NCBI RefSeq assembly: GCF_932526225.1
Contig: NC_064037.1
Coordinates: 2,106,001-2,170,000, forward strand
Origin: Nematostella vectensis
Lineage: Eukaryota; Cnidaria; Anthozoa; Actiniaria; Edwardsiidae
Length of the DNA stretch: 64,000 nucleotides
Direction: 5' to 3'
Shown here: one piece after another, positions 11,541-24,284 of the stretch
Layout: each line of letters begins with the position of its first letter
How positions within the stretch are numbered: the stretch's first letter is position 1
Program-made: the position numbers and the translations under genes
The notes under the pieces: model-generated
Seen by the model: the letters and a program-made list of their open reading frames with translations, nothing else
The model's database searches: none
Told to the model about the DNA's origin: nothing

Positions 11541-13610
11541 CGGATAACAACTAGGCCATGCGTATCGGGCAGGAAAAAAGGATATGAAATAAAAAAAATA
11601 ATATTTTGATGACATCCCCGTGATCACGCATATTGTTAGGCGTCCTAGGCGTCCCGTTTTGCCTGCCCACCCATCGTTTTGCGGAAAAAGAGACTGAGAG
11701 TATGGCCGCGCGAAAGAGTGGGGAGAGCAAGCAAACCATTCTCCCCATTCTTCGCGCGGCCATACCTTTCACTTGCTCTCCATTTCCGCTTAAACTTAGC
11801 CTCCTCCGCAGGCATCTCTTCTCACGGAAAGAAAAATTCTTTTTTCGATGCGGAATTCCTGTGGCGAATAGAGGAGAAAAATAACGCAGGGGGGAGGGGG
11901 ACAAAAGAAACACAGGTATTACAAATCTAGATAAAGGCCATTACAGACTATAGTAGAGTTGCCTGCGGAGTAGGCTAGCTGAAACTCTCTCACAGAAAAC
12001 CTTGCTACGCAGGCTAAAGGTAATGTGCATGTTACGCTCTTCATAATTAACTAATTAGCAACAAATTAACAGCACATATCACAAGCTTTCACTATACATA
12101 AAAACTAAACCATAAGAACCTAGCTTTTACTAATACACATAAGAACCTAGCTTTTATTTTATTATTAATAGATAAGAGCCCTCCTTTAATTAATACATAA
12201 GAACCTAGCTCTTTCGATGTGTCAATAGCCCATAACCTTCCCTGCTAGCAGAGGCCTCTTTCTGTATTTAGCTGGGCTGGCGTTGCCTGAGTACAAGGGA
12301 AAGGGAGGATAATGATTGACCAGTTGTGAATTGGGTCAGCAGAGCCAAACGTTCACTTGGGTGTCAACGCATTGCTTAAAAATGTAAACGAACAAACTAC
12401 TGCAGTGTGTTTCAGGATAGAGGATCTGAAGTTTTCTTATGACGGCATTAATCGTATTTGGTTTCAGGATGTTATGCTTGAGCTCCCATGTTAGAAACGC
12501 AGTTGTCGCATTCCAAACAAAGATACCTTTTTTACAATTTGCGTCAAGGGCTCTTTAAGGAATTTTTTGGATGTCCTATCCTTTTCCACTGAATGTACAA
12601 ATGTTGTTATCAACTAACCAGTTACTGTGACTGTATGCAAAGCCACAACACACTCAACGACTTAGACGTCATGCCGAGAGGATTTGCTAACTTTTCAAAG
12701 ACTTTTATAGCGAGGGTTGTTAAAACGAATTGATAATCTATAACAAGGGCCAAAGGACATCAAGTGCTAAGTTAAATTCAGATAGCAGGACCTTTAATTG
12801 CATCAAATATTCTTTGGCGGGCTAGGCACAGAGGCTAAAAAGCAAATCATATGGAATATGAAAGGGCCAGAGTTCAGAACTGTAATATAATCTCTGTATT
12901 TTACACGAAAGACCGTGTTCGATTTCAGGGGTTTCTTGCTAGTTTCGAAATATTAAAGGTCCAATGACTATATTATTTTGCATTATATTAGCATGGAAGC
13001 CTGTACTAGATTTCAGGGTTAGCTGCTATATACTCCACTTTAGTAGTGCCCAAAACAGGGCAGGCGGTCTCATAAGGATGCCGAACTCACGATACGAGAA
13101 TGTCGATTGCTGTTAGGCCTTTAGAGGTCGGGAAGAAAAGATAGCTGATAAAGAAGTTTACAATGTTCGGCACGGTATATTTCCCCTGACAGTTTAGATA
13201 CTATATCCTTTGAGGGACAGGGGCTTGTACAGGACCATAGTTCTTTTTTTTTTAACCAGAGTTTCCGGGGAGGGGAGCTGTTAAACATATCTCGCTATAG
13301 TTTATTTTTTTACTACAGCACGCTTTGCTAAACAGCATGAATTGGAAAGTATACGTCCACATCTATTTATACATCTTCTTCTATTATTTGACCGACCGGT
13401 GATTATGGTCTTGCGTTCGGAAGGAGACGGAATCCATGGCATCTGGTTCAAAGACAATTGCCAATTACGCTGTCAGCTACGGGGGACTTCCATAAAAAGA
13501 GACGGGGGTGATCGTCGGCAAAATCAGTTTAATTCTAAGGGATGACTGCTTTTGTGGCAGGCGCGCGGTCTTAGGTATCACAACGGAGAAGCATAGTATT
13601 TGAAGATTCC
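11541..13610. other. Gene-free stretch with one strong hairpin
   Basis: No convincing gene. An imperfect hairpin lies at about 11682-11790: the arm TATGGCCGCGCGAA (from 11700) is matched by TTCGCGCGGCCATA near 11752, with a 13-bp loop and longer imperfect outer pairing. It could be the core of a small non-autonomous transposon. At 12095-12215 the phrase CATAAGAACCTAGCT occurs three times. ORFs at 11551-11930 come from the hairpin and have no family features. Confidence 0.5.
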
Positions 13611-13627
13611 TAAAAATGACCCACTTT

Positions 13628-13676
13628 CTGGCCGCCAAGGGGGGCTCACCCCCCCCCCCCCTGTGTACGAGCCTGT
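13628..13676 (-). mobile_element. Possible terminal fragment of the poly-C MITE family
   Basis: A C-tract followed by CCTGTGTACGAGCCTG closely matches the reverse complement of the start of the MITE at 41443 (GCAGGCCCGTACACAGG). Only one end is recognisable, so this is a tentative call. Confidence 0.35.
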
Positions 13677-13682
13677 TGGGTG

Positions 13683-14404
13683 TTATCAACAGCAATTCTT
13701 ACAACTAAGAGATAGCATTCTGGGTTTGGTCAACAGCAATTCTTACAACTAAGAGATAGCATTCTGGGTTTGGTCAACAGCAATTCTTACAACTAAGAGA
13801 TAGCATTCTGGGTTTGGTCAACAGCAATTCTTACCACTAAGAGATAGCATTCTGGGTTTGGTCAACAGCAATTCTTACCACTAAGAGATAGCATTCTGGG
13901 TTTGGTCAACAGCAATTCTTACAGCTAAGAGATAGCATTCTGGGTTTGGTCAACAGCAATTCTTACAACTAAGAGATAGCATTCTGGGTTTGGTCAACAG
14001 CAATTCTTACCACTAAGAGATAGCATTCTGGGTTTGGTCAACAGCAATTCTTACCACTAAGAGATAGCATTCTGGGTTTGGTCAACAGCAATTCTTTCAG
14101 CTAAGAGATAGCATTCTGGGTTTGGTCAACAGCAATTCTTACAACTAAGAGATAGCATTCTGGGTTTGGTCAACAGCAATTCTTACAACTAAGAGATAGC
14201 ATTCTGGGTTTGGTCAACAGCAATTCTTACAGCTAAGAGATAGCATTCTGGGTTTGGTCAACAGCAATTCTTACAACTAAGAGATAGCATTCTGGGTTTG
14301 GTCAACAGCAATTCTTACAGCTAAGAGATAGCATTCTGGGTTTGGTCAACAGCAATTCTTACCACTAAGAGATAGCATTCTGGGTTTGGTCAACAGCAAT
14401 TCTT
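13683..14404. repeat. 44-bp minisatellite, left part (about 16 copies)
   Basis: Units contain GGTCAACAGCAATTCTTAC and AAGAGATAGCATTCTGGG with a strict 44-bp period. The array stops at the 3' tail of the LINE at 14405 and goes on at 17817 on the far side. Confidence 0.95.
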
Positions 14405-14621
14405 AGATAGATAGATAGTTTATTAGGAAAAAATTGCGTAGCAGCCCTTAGGCTGAATTAGGCATTTACAAAACAATAGATACTATATTACAACTATAAT
14501 AAATTTAACTATATACCTATATACACAGTAATAAATATAAAATATAAAAATTTAAAAACGTGATAAAGTTCATCCTATATAAAATTAATCATAATCCATA
14601 AAAACCATATATACTCTCCAT

Positions 14622-16292
14622 TTAAGATTTGTTGGCCATCGAGAATGTAAAAGAAGAATTCATGGCTCTGTTTGTTTTGAGGCGGGGCAAGGCAAAGGGC
14701 CGTTTTTTCCTAAGGTTATGGCTTGAAACGTTTGATGGAGGCAGCAAGCTCTTTAGTTTATGATTCGGATCAGAAACTATTTCGTCGAAGAGCTTGCTGC
14801 AAATTAGGCCGTGGTGCACTTCTAATGGTGTTATGCCCAACAAATCACAAGCACCATCGTAGCTCGTACGGGGCAAAATTATAGATAGCGCCCTTTTCTC
14901 GATACGTACGAGCTCATTTTTTAGGTACTGCGGCAGGGCGTTATGAAAAACCGGCACCGCATAGTCGACAGCCGAACGAATGCAAGCTTTGTAAAATAAA
15001 GATAAGTCTGAGGGAGGTAGCCGAGCCCTTTTTAGTTGGATTAAAAAGTATAGCTTTTTGCTCGATTTCTTGACTACCTCGTTCACATGAGCGTTCCACG
15101 GCAAGTTATCGCTTATTGTGAGCCCTAATAATTTCGTGCTTTTAACGACCTCAAGCTCCTTTCCCTCGATGGTAATGGCATCGAAAGGTCGAGGCGAGCG
15201 CGCAAACGAAATTATCATCTCTTTGCATTTATCGGGATTAAGGACTACTCTATTGTCGTGGGACAACTAAATGATGTCGTTGACCAACCCCTGAGCGCTG
15301 CTTAATTCCCCTTTCAATACCACTTCGGAGACAGTGGTGTCGTCTACGTACTTCCCTAAGTGTGGGGAATTACATTCTAGATCATTGATAAATAAAACAA
15401 ATAACCACGGGCCTAGCTTGGTACCTTGTGGTACCCCGGAGGGGACTGGGCCCCACTCGGAGTAGCAGCCCTTGGCTAGCTTAATTCGTTGGAATCTATT
15501 GGAAAGAAAATCAATGATCCAGTTAACAACGCTACGGGGGATGGCCAACCTACTCAGCTCATCTACGAGAATACTATGATCAATAAAATCAAAGGCTCTG
15601 CGATAGTCAAACAACAAAGTTCTTACTGTTGCTCCATTCCCGTCAGTCCCGAGAGCCCAAGCATGTAGCATGCTTATAAGCGCCATGGTGGTAGAAGACT
15701 TTGGGATCGCCCCGTATTGGTCTTGGCAAATCACCTCAAGGACCGCTGGCTTGACAAAGTCCGTGACAACGAATTCCTCTGCCACCTTAGACACGCACGG
15801 TGTTAGTGAAATAGGTCTTAGGTCTTTTTTGAGATCCAACACAAGTTTCGTTTTTGGAAGAGGTGGGACATCAGCCATTTTCCAGATGGGTGGCAGTCGC
15901 TGATCTTTAAAGGATGCGTTCAGGATTTGTGTAATCGGTTGGGCCATGATATCGGAAAACTCTTTCAGAAGCCAGCTCGGCACATTGTCGGGGCCCGAGG
16001 CCTTTCGTGGGTGGAGTTTGGATAACACCTTTTGCACGCGATCCTTGGTAACACTAAGGAACACGGGCTCATCCTCCAGGGGAAAGCGCTCGAGCGGCTC
16101 GTTCAACCGGTAAACCTCCAAAGGCTCTATAAAGGCTGAGTTGATTCTGTTTGCCTGATCTTGCATAGGGAGTTCGGAAAAATTCTCGATGTTTATTTGA
16201 GTAGTCAAGTCCCCATTTGTTACTTTGGCGCCACAGAGCCGCTTAACCTCATCCAACCATTTCTTTGGGTTTTCGCCCTTTAGTTGTTTCAC
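14622..16292 (-). pseudogene. LINE reverse transcriptase domain, interrupted by a stop
   Basis: RT motifs in order: SGPDNVPSWLL, RPISLTPCVSKVAE, FDYRRAFDFIDH, GVPQGTKLGPWLF and the catalytic YVDDTT (YVDD in place of the usual YADD), then a thumb region continuing to 14622. A TAG at 15267-15269 separates palm from thumb in the same frame, and another stop lies at 16302-16304 upstream. The copy cannot make full-length protein. Confidence 0.9.
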
Positions 16293-16569
16293 CTTCGAAT
16301 CTTAATACCGGCTTCTGCAGACCTTCCTCTCCCTATTCACCATGTTCCTGAAGAACTTGAATTGAATTGACTCGGGGCCGTGATTTTTAAAGGCCTCTTG
16401 TCTCTTGAGTATGATGGATTTAAGACCTGACCTCATCCATGGTGCGTCGGCTGCACAAATGTGGTACTCTTTCTCGGGCATGATGATGTCAAGCCCAGTA
16501 CTCACCACTTCAATAAATGTATTCCACATTTGATCGCAGTCCGATAGAGGGGCGAATAACAAGGGCCAA

Positions 16570-17367
16570 TCAATGCTGATCAGATATCTTCCGAGTGCGG
16601 CCTAGGAACTGGTGCGCAGGTCCCGCTTTCTTGCGGTTGTTGTTTTGTTTCTTGTCTATTGCAGCAGCTAGCACCGTGTTGTGGTCCGACAGACCAAAAG
16701 GTGGAAAGGCCTGTGGCGCGGCGTAATGATCGTGCATGTTAGTAAGAATCAAATCCAAGGTTGCATCTTTCCGCGTTGGCACCTTAACAATTTGCTTCAG
16801 GCGAAAGTGTCTTAGCAGGCCGCTTACGTCCAGACGGTTGAAATCGCCAGTAAGCAGTATGCCAGAGTTGGGGAACTTTGACTCCACGAGCGCGAGGGAC
16901 TGGAACAGATGCTCCCACAGTGACTGGTCGTCTGCGCTGGGTGGGTGATATATTGCAGCGGCAATAATACAGTGGAAACCTCGAGGAAGGCGATTAGGTC
17001 TTAAATGCAGCCACAAACTCTCATGATCTTCACAGCAGTTCAGCTCTTTTAGATGTTGGAATCTACAGCCATCTTTGATATACGCGCACACTCTACCATG
17101 CATCTGTTCCATCAAATCACGGTGTACCACACTAAAGTCAGGAATATTAATGACCCCGTCGGACACGCTTTCTTTTAACCAAGTTTCGGTAATAAAAACA
17201 AGGTCGGCTTCTTTGCGCAAAACGAATTCTATTACTTCATCGATTTTTGGAGCAAGTGACATAACGTTAGAGACAATCACATTTGGAACTTTGGCGCGTA
17301 TATGTCTCCGAGTAGGTCCGATTTCGGTTTCTCCAATGTTGTTTTTTGTCGCTGGGCTGGGTGTCAC
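16570..17367 (-). pseudogene. LINE endonuclease domain (EEP/APE-like)
   Basis: A 265-codon segment with the endonuclease/exonuclease/phosphatase fold: VIVSNVMSL at the start, the ITETWL motif, LLTGDFN with the catalytic Asp/Asn pair, and SDHNTV with the catalytic His. These residues cut target DNA to prime reverse transcription. The frame shifts just after this segment. Confidence 0.88.
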
Positions 17368-17816
17368 ATTGAATATTTAATAAGTTCTGGTTTGGAGTAT
17401 GCAAATCGATCCCTTCATTAAGGTTGGAAATATCGGGAACCGAATGCATTTCTGCCAAGCCAGGAACTGCACTTCCCTCTCTGCGACTAGTAGAACCCGA
17501 AGCAGGTCTTTGCTTCCGTTGTCCAGCCCGTTTGCTCCGACGAGTAGGACGAAAACGTGATATCTGTAGCCCGTTTAGAGTATCCCACAGGTTACGGCTG
17601 AGTGGTTTCGCCTTGGCTGATGTAAAAACTGCTTTTAAAGCTTCCCTGGTGTAGAATAAGGCCATTTCCAATCAATGAAGAGTAAAACACATGTAGGGAA
17701 CTGTGTAGGTCTGATGGTGGTACGGATTTGGTCGTAAAACTTCTTGGTTAGAAATTTCAGTCGAAATTTTGCATGCAGCCGGTTAGGCGCACACCATAGG
17801 GTCACAAGTAGGGTCA

Positions 17817-17962
17817 TCGCTAAGAGATAGAATTCTGGGTGTTATCAACAGCAATTCTTACCGCTAAGCGATAGCATTCAGGGTGTGGTCAACAGCAATT
17901 CTTACTGCTACGAGATAGCATTCTGGATGTGTTCAACAGCAATTCTTACCGCTGAAGGCAGC
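17817..17962. repeat. 44-bp minisatellite, right part after the LINE
   Basis: Three to four more diverged units (CAACAGCAATTCTTACCGCT, AGATAGCATTCTGG) continue the array of 13683-14404. This shows the LINE landed in an existing array. Confidence 0.85.
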
Positions 17963-18388
17963 AGCCACATTCATTTAGTTAACCTATAAAGCCGAAATTA
18001 TTAGATAAATAGACAAATGAGTCTAGCTGATCACCCTCGTAGGATACAACGCGGTAGAGTCGAAGGCGTAGGAAATGGCCTCAGGCAGCCTTTATACATC
18101 TCATATGTTTGAAGACGGAAGACAGCTTAGGATAGAGGGGACCGGGGCGCTCAATTGAGATGTGGTTTACTGTAAAATACGTTTCAGAAGACCATTAGCG
18201 ACCTTCTAATGTACAGCCGAATACGATGAATACTTAAACATTCCCCCTTTTAAATGGAACGTCCCCACCCCAAGAATAAATAATATATATTCTGTACATA
18301 TTCTCATTTAACAAAAAAAGTGTAGCCACATCCTTTACGTGAATTTTTATTTCATTCAGGCTTTCAATTACTTTAACGCGAGAGCGAC
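17963..18388. other. Upstream region of the SLC22-type gene
   Basis: No gene seen. An AT-rich stretch with ATATATATTC around 18285 and a possible 5'-UTR splice acceptor (TTTATTTCATTCAG, ending 18359) precede the start codon. No clear promoter element can be fixed. Confidence 0.4.
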
Positions 18389-21300
18389 ATGGAGAAGGAG
18401 GAGCTGAATGTGAATGATGGTGACGGGACGAAGCGTAAGTTCCACGAGTTCGACGACGTGTTCGTCAATCTTGTGCGATCGTTTGGGACGTACCAGCGAC
18501 TCCTCGTGGTCGGGTTAAACATGATCATCTTACCCCTAGTCTGCCAATTCGACTCGCTCGTCTACGCTCTTGGTACGCCTGGCTTTCATTGTGAGACGGC
18601 CAATGTGACTTGTCCTCCCAAGCAGTGCTGTGAAAACTGCACCTCGTACGTGTTTGACGGTCCATATCATTCGACAGTCTCAGAGGTAATAAGGGGGGCT
18701 AATTAGTCAAGGGCGTCATACCGAAAGTTAATTGGTGAATTATTAGACCAGGGGGATACTCCAATAATTGATGGATGTTTAACGAAGACACAACCCTGAA
18801 AATAACCCTGAAAAGTTACGGTCCGATCTAATTGGTTTGATTAGACGCTTGCGTATAATGGGCCTTTCCATACCTCTCTCCTCTTCTTCTGTAATGATAA
18901 AAATGATAAATGAATATAGTAGGGAATCTTATATGGAAATCTAGTAGTCCAATTTCTTTTTCTCCGTGTGACAGTGGCGCCTGATATGCGACAAGGCCTA
19001 CCTTGGGGCCACCCTTCAGTCCGTGTACTTTATCGGGATGTTGTTTGGCTCGTTTCTGACAGGGATGGTTTCGGATGCGTGGGGCCGTAAGAACTGCCTG
19101 TTCTTGTTCACAGGGATTATGGTGAGTCAGACTTATAGCATGTATTATCGCAAAAGAGATCACAACGAATTTTTTGATGTTGCTTTTCCCGATTCCAATT
19201 CCAGCTCGCTGCTGGAGTGGCATCGACGCTTGTCGACTGCGTGTCTTTTTTCGCCTTTCTCCGCTTCCTAGTTGGGTTCGGTCTTTCTGGAGCAATGCTC
19301 TCGCAATTTATCTATCTCATGGAAATCGTCGGTCCCAAGCGGAGGACTCTGACGGGATACGTAGCCTATCTATTCTGGGGCGGCTTTGGGCTTGTCATTC
19401 TACTATTCGCGTATTTCATCAGGGGATGGCGAACGCTTCTTTTAGCGGGCACTCTACCGGCTATCCTATTGTTCCCATTTTGGAGGTAAGCTACTAAATC
19501 TACAAGGTGTAGGGGCCAGCTTCACACACATACTTATAAGACATTACTTAATGCATTTGGAACACGTGGAATGAGACTTGGATGCCGCTCATAGTATCGG
19601 TGGCACTATAGTCTAGGTTTTAACCTTTCATCTTCAGATATGGATACCCTAACCATCCTATCGCCCGAGTTGGAACCATGCCACTTTATATCGATACCCT
19701 TACTATCCTATCGCCCGAGTTGGAACCATGCCACTTTATATCGATACCCTTACTATCCTATCGCCCGAGTTGGAACCATGCCACTTTATATCGATACCCT
19801 TACTATCCTAGCGCCCGTGTTTGAACCTTGCCCCATTAAATGGATACCCTAACTATCCTATCGAACGTGTTTGAACCTTGCCCCATTAAATGGATACCCT
19901 AACTATCCTATCGCCCGTGTTTGAACCTTGCCCCATTAAATGGATACCCTTACTATCCTAGCGCCCATGTTTGAACCTTGCCCCATTAAATGGATACCCT
20001 TACTATCCTATCGCCCGTGTTTGAACCTTGCCCCATTAAATGGATACCCTAACTATCCTAGCGCCCGTGTTTGAACCTTGCCCCATTAAATGGATACCCT
20101 TACTATCCTAGCGCCCGTGTTTGAACCTTGCCCCATTAAATGGATACACTTACTATCCTATCGCCCGTGTTTGAACCTTGCCCCATTAAATGGATACCCT
20201 AACTATCCTAGCGCCCGTGTTTGAACCTTGCCCCATTAAATGGATACCCTTACTATCCTATCGCCCGTGTTTGAACCTTGCCCCATTAAATGGATACCCT
20301 AACTATCCTAGCGCCCGTGTTTGAACCTTGCCCCATTAAATGGATACCCTTACTATCCTAGCGCCCGTGTTTGAAACCTTGCCTTTTCAGATGGCATATC
20401 AAGAAAATTTAGCCAAAAAATTTCTTTTTTTGACAAACACGGTCACTTCCATATAAGGAAACAAATATATTCCTTATTTGGAAAAACTGCATGATTCTTG
20501 TCATTTTTAAGGTTGCCGCACCGCAGATGCTTCGTAAACTTTATGTATTGTAATCAGAAAAGTAAAACAGTGACTGTGACCATCCTTGGTCAATGGAGAA
20601 AGTATCTAAAAAGAAACTAAGATTCCTCGGTACCAGTCCCTCAAAACGACAGCGTTTTCTTCATATGATACCCTAACTATCCTATCGCCCCTTGCCCTTT
20701 AGATGGATACCCGAGTCGCCTCGGTGGCTTGTCGCCAACGGGGGACTGGATGAAGCGCACGCAGTCCTTGTCAAGTTTGGCGCCAAAAGAGGTAACACGA
20801 TTGACGAGGGAGCTTTGCGGGAACTGCTTGATGCGGTTCGTGAAGACCAGTTAGAGCGAGAGAAAGATGTCAAGAAACACACGGCTTTAGACCTGCTGAA
20901 AACCCCCAAGCTACGACGGTGGACCCTCAATATCTGCTTCCAATGGTGAGTCGCTCGTAACAAGCCGAGAGATCAATTCTGCCTTTGTGGCCTGGACCCC
21001 ACAGTAAGGGGCTAGCAAATCAAGACATAAGCAACTAGCGTTCACCAATCTCTCATCCTTCACCTGTATTGCAGGTTTGCCGTAGCGCTGGTGAATTTCG
21101 GAATATTCATTTTTGTATCGCAATTGGCGGGCAATCTTTATGTGAACTACGCGATCATGCGAACACTGACCACCGTACGAGTGCCACCGCTGTATTTCCT
21201 TACTCTCAAGTAAGTCCTTCTATTTGTCTTCCTTCTATCTGTCCATCAGTCTGCCTGTTATTATCCGTATCTTTAGCCTTCCTCCCTCTCCCCCCCCCCC

Positions 21301-22986
21301 CCCCCTTCCGTCTTCCTTTAAGTCCCTATTCCCACAGGTTCGGTCGTCGCCTGGTCCACGGCTCATGTCTGTTACTCGGTGGAACAATCCTGCTTATCAT
21401 ACTCGGATTTCACGAGAGTAAGTAAACCATCCTGCGCAGAGCTTTCTGTGTCACAAAAGTAAACGAGCGAAGGAGGGTAGAGTAAGTACAGTTAGATTTA
21501 TTAGGCATTAAAGGGAGGGAGGGGGGAGATTGGACGAAAGCAAGGTTTTGTGAGGTCGGAGATTGTTCACATAACATTCTTGTAGATATTTGCAGGTTTT
21601 CCTACCAAACTACCGCATTAAAACGTAAAACGAACAGACAGATAGATTAACAAAATTTGCTATACGGTTCGAAAACAGAAAGAAAACTTAAACTCAGCCA
21701 CCGTCTCATAAATATCCTGTAGAGATAAGAATGCCTGCAAACCTCGGACAAATTAACTGCGATCGTGTTCGGTCATGTATGGAAACCTCAGCATTTCGAC
21801 TAGAACACCACGCAAAAGCATGCATGCGCGTGAATCACTCATTCATGGTGAATTTTAGCTACGTCCAACATCAACCCTTCGCCAAGGACCATACTCTCCA
21901 TAACATCCATCAATAAATAATACATCTGTGTATTCCAATAATGGTGGATGTAGCCCAGACTTATTGTTGTAGGCTACCCACTGGCGACTACAGGCCTCGC
22001 TGTGACTGGTTTTATGGTGTTTTACTGCGCCTGGACGACAACGTATCTTATCACCGCTGAACTGTTCCCCACAGTCTTGAGGTAAACTCAATTCATTTAC
22101 GCTTATTCTGCAAATATATACTATACGCTCTTTGTAGAGGTGAGCTCTACCCATCAACGCCGATCAGTCAGATATTAAATGGTCGGTCCTCTCCCTCCCC
22201 AACCCCCTCCTCCATTCTTTTAATACACGTACACCCCCCTCTACCACATAGTGGGTCATTTCTTTTCTCAAGGATCGCCACATATTATACTTTTTCGTGT
22301 AACATCTTTAGCTGCGCATCCCTACCTGTACAAATCCCGATATGCTGCTGCGTTGGAAACTTTTCGCTTTCTTTGCCATGCTATTTTTCCCGTTTTGTAG
22401 GAACACTGCCCAAGGTGTTGGATCTACCGCGGCTCGTATTGGCGCCATGCTTGCACCGTACATAGCTATGAGTGTAAGTGATAAAGGGTGTGGCCGCTTG
22501 ATAGAGGGTGTGGCCGATTAATAGAGGGTGTGACCGATAAATAGACGGTGTGACCGATAAATAGGGGGTGTGTTGGATTAATGGAGGGTGTGGCGGATTA
22601 ATAAAGAGTTTGGAAAATTGACAGAGAATGTGGTCGTTTAATAGAGGGTGTGGCCGATTAATACAGATTGTTACCGATAGAGGGTGTGACCGATAAGTAA
22701 AGGGTGTTGCTGATTAATAGAATTACCACTAAATTTTGCCTTTCAGGGTCAGTTGCCAGGGACGAGCGTGGCCCTACCCGCCACCATCTGTGGGGTGATC
22801 GCCTTGATAGCAGCAGTCGCTACGTACTGGATCCCAGAGACATTGTACGCAAACATGCACCAGACGGCACAGGAGGCGGAAAGGGCCGAAGATGATTATG
22901 GGATACCTTGCTGTGGAGGTTCCCAAAGAGCGAGGTGGCAAGAAGAGGTCAGCGGCAAGCCGCTTATGATGACAGAAAAGGCATAA
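18389..22986 (+). CDS. SLC22-type organic ion transporter (major facilitator superfamily), complete, nine exons
   Basis: Exons: 18389-18685, 18975-19121, 19205-19485, 20703-20945, 21075-21209, 21338-21417, 21973-22081, 22401-22473, 22747-22986. They sum to 1605 nt, 534 residues plus stop, the usual SLC22 length. All junctions are GT-AG and in phase. Hallmarks: a first membrane segment (VVGLNMIILPLV), then a Cys-rich outer loop with N-glycosylation sites (NVT, NCT); WRLICDKAYLGA; the MFS loop GMVSDAWGRK; GPKRRTLTG; PESPRWL, the SLC22 signature; AELFPTVLR; STAARIGAMLAPYI; PETL near the end; and a cytosolic C-tail. The protein should move organic cations, anions or zwitterions such as carnitine across the plasma membrane; the substrate is not predictable. 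Exon 4 begins right after a remarkable 50-bp array. Confidence 0.92.
19636..20395. repeat. 50-bp minisatellite in SLC22 intron 3, derived from the exon 4 acceptor region
   Basis: About 14 units with period 50, each holding CCTTGCCCCATTAA, then ATGGATACCCT, then AACTATCCTATCGCCC. The true exon 4 border reads CCTATCGCCCC, TTGCCCTTTAG, then ATGGATACCCG, so each unit is a copy of the acceptor zone plus the first exon bases. Interior copies read AA where the true acceptor has AG; only the first (about 19635) and last (about 20384) copies keep CAG. Confidence 0.85.
22476..22725. repeat. About 20-bp degenerate minisatellite in SLC22 intron 8
   Basis: Degenerate units close to ATAGAGGGTGTGGCCGATTA start a few bases after the exon 8 donor and fill most of the intron. 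The first unit overlaps the donor context (GTAAGTGATAAAGGG), but no exon bases are repeated. Confidence 0.85.
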
Positions 22987-23039
22987 AGAAGATTGGAGAA
23001 GAAGTGTTCTCACTGGCGGAGTTAACCCTAAATTTCAGC

Positions 23040-23335
23040 ATAGCCCATGACTTGTCCTGCCCTTCTCTGGCTATATAAAGTGGTTCTGTATCTTGGTCCT
23101 TTTGACTCTTACCTTATCTCATCCGTCCATGTTTTATCTCAAGCCTGATTGGGCTCTGTGTCGATAGTCGATAGTCAATAGCCAATGAGGCTGACATTGT
23201 CCTGCCCTTCTATGGCTATATACACAAAGGTTCTGTATCTTGGTCCTTTTGACTCTTTATCTTATCTCATCCGTTCATGTTTTATCTCAAGCCTGATTGG
23301 GCTCTGTGTCAATAGCCAATGAGGCTGACATTTAC
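23040..23335. repeat. Two-copy direct duplication 3' of the SLC22 gene
   Basis: A segment of about 150 bp (CCTGCCCTTCT, GGTTCTGTATCTTGGTCC, TTTATCTCAAGCCTG) is present twice, at about 23050-23200 and 23200-23333. It may be 3' UTR of the transporter. A possible polyadenylation signal AATAAA follows at about 23347. Confidence 0.8.
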
Positions 23336-23344
23336 ATGCATCTC

Positions 23345-24284
23345 CCCAATAAACCTAGAACACCTCAATTAACACCCCTTCACCACCCATAAACTAAGGA
23401 CGCCACCTCTATTCCACACCCCTTCTTCACCCATAAACTAAGGACACCCCTATTCCACACCCCTTCCCCATAAACTTAAAACACCTCTTTACCACACCCT
23501 TCCCCCTAAAAACATCTCAATTTCACACCCCTCCCCCTAAGAACATCTCTATTCCACAACCCTCCCCCAACCATGAACTAAAAAACACATTTATTACACT
23601 AGGCACTAACAGGGCTCAGGCATTTATTAGATCAATTTTTTTTAGTTTGGCTACAACTATGATACATTATTTTTTACAGCTTAAAGGTTTGTCTAAATTG
23701 AAATTCTGAAGCAGAAAATATTTATACTCACTGCTTAAAAGAGTGAGTGAAACAATTACAATCAACACCCCTCTGTGGATATTAGAGTAGACTGCAATTC
23801 TTGTAAGTTCACAACTTCAATAAAGCACACACTTGTTTTTCCCAAGGTGTTTTGCCTTGTTTATATGCACTTTATTGTTGCTGTTGCTGGCAGACTGAAA
23901 TCAACGTTACTTTATTCTATTTAATAGTTGACTAGCAAGTAGTGACTAGTGCAAAATAAAGACTTGCTCAGGCATATACTGTATATTAGTTTGCTCTATA
24001 TATGGCTGGTTATCCAAAACATCCCAGGAAAGGTTCAAAGAGTTCTAAAACTGTTCTAAATGATCATACAGTACAGTGTACCCAGGATACAGTTCACAGA
24101 GATCAAACACTACCCCATCTTCAAGCTGTGCACTCTAACAGCAAGTCACACCAACGATTAATAGACCAATCAAACCAATCAAATCATAAAAAATATGAGC
24201 TGTGTCACTTGGTCTCTTGCCCCTAAGGACCTTTATTGCCTCAAACAGTATTAAATCGCTCATATGCCATTTGAAGCAAATTCT
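23345..24284. other. Non-coding stretch between the SLC22 gene and MRGBP
   Basis: The first 240 bp are a degenerate, C-rich tandem repeat (ACACCCCTTC, CCATAAACTAAGGAC). The rest is AT-rich without a convincing gene. The two flanking genes converge here, so the region should hold both polyadenylation sites: AATAAA near 23347 and 23819 on the plus strand, and TTTATT near 24232 on the minus side. Confidence 0.45.

Larger units (their letters stand above)
14405..17815 (-). mobile_element. CR1-like non-LTR retrotransposon (LINE), decayed
   Basis: On the minus strand the element shows a basic N-terminal region (RPTRRSKRAGQRKQR, about 17550), an apurinic-type endonuclease, a reverse transcriptase, and a 3' tail of short repeats (TATC units next to 14405), as in CR1/jockey-group elements. 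The ORF is broken by a frameshift near 16570-16600 and in-frame stops at 16302-16304 and 15267-15269. It is inserted in the 44-bp minisatellite, copies of which flank both ends. Confidence 0.9.
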
